Positions 63,691 to 64,000 of a DNA stretch of 64,000 bases are shown here, one piece after another. The notes under the pieces are model-generated. The model was not told where the DNA came from. It saw only the letters and a program-made list of their open reading frames with translations, and did no database searches. Source of the stretch: Lachnospiraceae bacterium. GTDB lineage: Bacteria > Bacillota > Clostridia > Lachnospirales > Lachnospiraceae. Numbering within the stretch: the stretch's first letter is position 1; every line of letters begins with the position of its first letter. The position numbers and the translations under genes were made by a program. Location: contig WRLH01000012.1 in the NCBI GenBank assembly GCA_009777715.1, forward strand, positions 1 through 64,000, written 5' to 3'.

Positions 63691-64000
63691 GCCAAAGGTA
63701 TCGATTATAACCATCTGCCTTAATAGCGAAAAAACTATCAAAGATACCCTTTTGAGTGTTTTAGGGCAAACATATGAGCAGATCGAATATCTTATTATCG
63801 ATGGCAAATCAACAGATGGGACATTAAATATTATTAATGATTTTGTGCCGCTTTTTAATGGCCGCCTCAAAATCATCAGTGAAAAAGATACCGGAATATA
63901 TAATGCAATGAATAAGGGCATTAGGAAAGCTTCCGGCGAAATTATTGGCATTATAAATAGTGATGATTTTTATGAGCCTGACGCGGTAAGAAGTGCCGTA
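63677..64000 (+). CDS. Glycosyltransferase family 2, 5' part
   Basis: The first 108 codons of a GT2 (GT-A fold) transferase. K-V-S-I-I-T-I-C-L-N opens the Rossmann part, with I-I-D-G-K-S-T-D-G-T, G-I-Y-N-A-M-N-K-G-I and the metal-binding I-N-S-D-D-F. These fit WcaA/EpsE-like enzymes. The start (ATG 63677 or 63680) lies inside the end of the previous gene. The rest runs off the right edge. Confidence 0.92.
   Translation, partial: MMEDKPKVSIITICLNSEKTIKDTLLSVLGQTYEQIEYLIIDGKSTDGTLNIINDFVPLFNGRLKIISEKDTGIYNAMNKGIRKASGEIIGIINSDDFYEPDAVRSAV

Overview
The window looks like chromosome from a low-GC, Gram-positive, spore-former-related Clostridia, probably a Lachnospiraceae-like gut or rumen anaerobe. 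I judge this from gene content and order: the ywlC-rpiB-upp-comEB run near a complete F1Fo ATP synthase operon, a CIRCE-controlled hrcA-grpE-dnaK-dnaJ operon, a SleB-type hydrolase and a Spo0A-type response regulator. The species cannot be named from sequence alone.

Layout. (1) 1-5153: the 5' part of a solute-binding lipoprotein gene on the minus strand (apparently frameshifted), then threonylcarbamoyl-AMP synthase, rpiB, upp, dCMP deaminase, a coiled-coil SleB-type cell-wall hydrolase and a DUF402-like protein. (2) 5235-30064: a visibly AT-richer island. It opens with a regulatory module: an AgrC-like kinase, a 14-codon peptide gene missed by ordinary gene finding, and a Spo0A-like response regulator. 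Nineteen collinear plus-strand genes follow and form an apparently undescribed biosynthetic gene cluster. (3) 30241-37709: the F1Fo ATP synthase operon (atpZ-like, atpI-like, atpB, E, F, H, A, G, D, C); its c subunit carries a sodium-binding signature. (4) 37719-44704: MoxR ATPase, DUF58 protein, transglutaminase-like membrane protein and a large anchored protein. (5) 44851-48178: an XRE regulator, a DUF4097-like protein, a membrane protein and an Ala/Lys/Pro-rich protein. (6) 48270-53193: the heat-shock operon with a perfect CIRCE. (7) 53304-55265: a YccF protein, and an anti-sigma/ECF sigma pair with an autoregulatory-looking promoter. (8) 55466-58936: an AlbA_2 protein, tRNA-Lys, TatD and RsmA. 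(9) 59033-64000: a galactokinase-like protein, then alternating glycosyltransferases and small Rossmann-like proteins, running off the right edge.

How the cluster may work. A DAHP synthase and a FkbO/Hyg5/XanB2-type chorismatase should together feed an aromatic (hydroxybenzoate or dihydroxycyclohexadiene) unit. Two adenylation proteins, one fused to a carrier domain, and two free carrier proteins supply thioester-bound units, but no condensation, thioesterase or phosphopantetheinyl transferase domain is visible. Acyl transfer could instead be done by a KAS III-like protein, a BtrH-like cysteine acyltransferase, a second protein with a C39/BtrH-like C-terminal half, and an asparagine-synthetase-like enzyme lacking its glutaminase cysteine. 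Two paralogous B12-binding radical SAM enzymes, a class III aminotransferase and an aldehyde dehydrogenase tailor or make building blocks. A three-gene ABC-2 exporter probably secretes the product. A free-standing B3/4 editing domain may protect translation from an amino-acid analogue. The product and the peptide signalling are inferences.

The chromosomal flanks repeatedly use a translation leader close to GAAAGGAGCAT before start codons, often next to hairpins; I did not see it in the island's biosynthetic genes, which fits a transferred island. Several short repeats and hairpins lie between the chromosomal genes.
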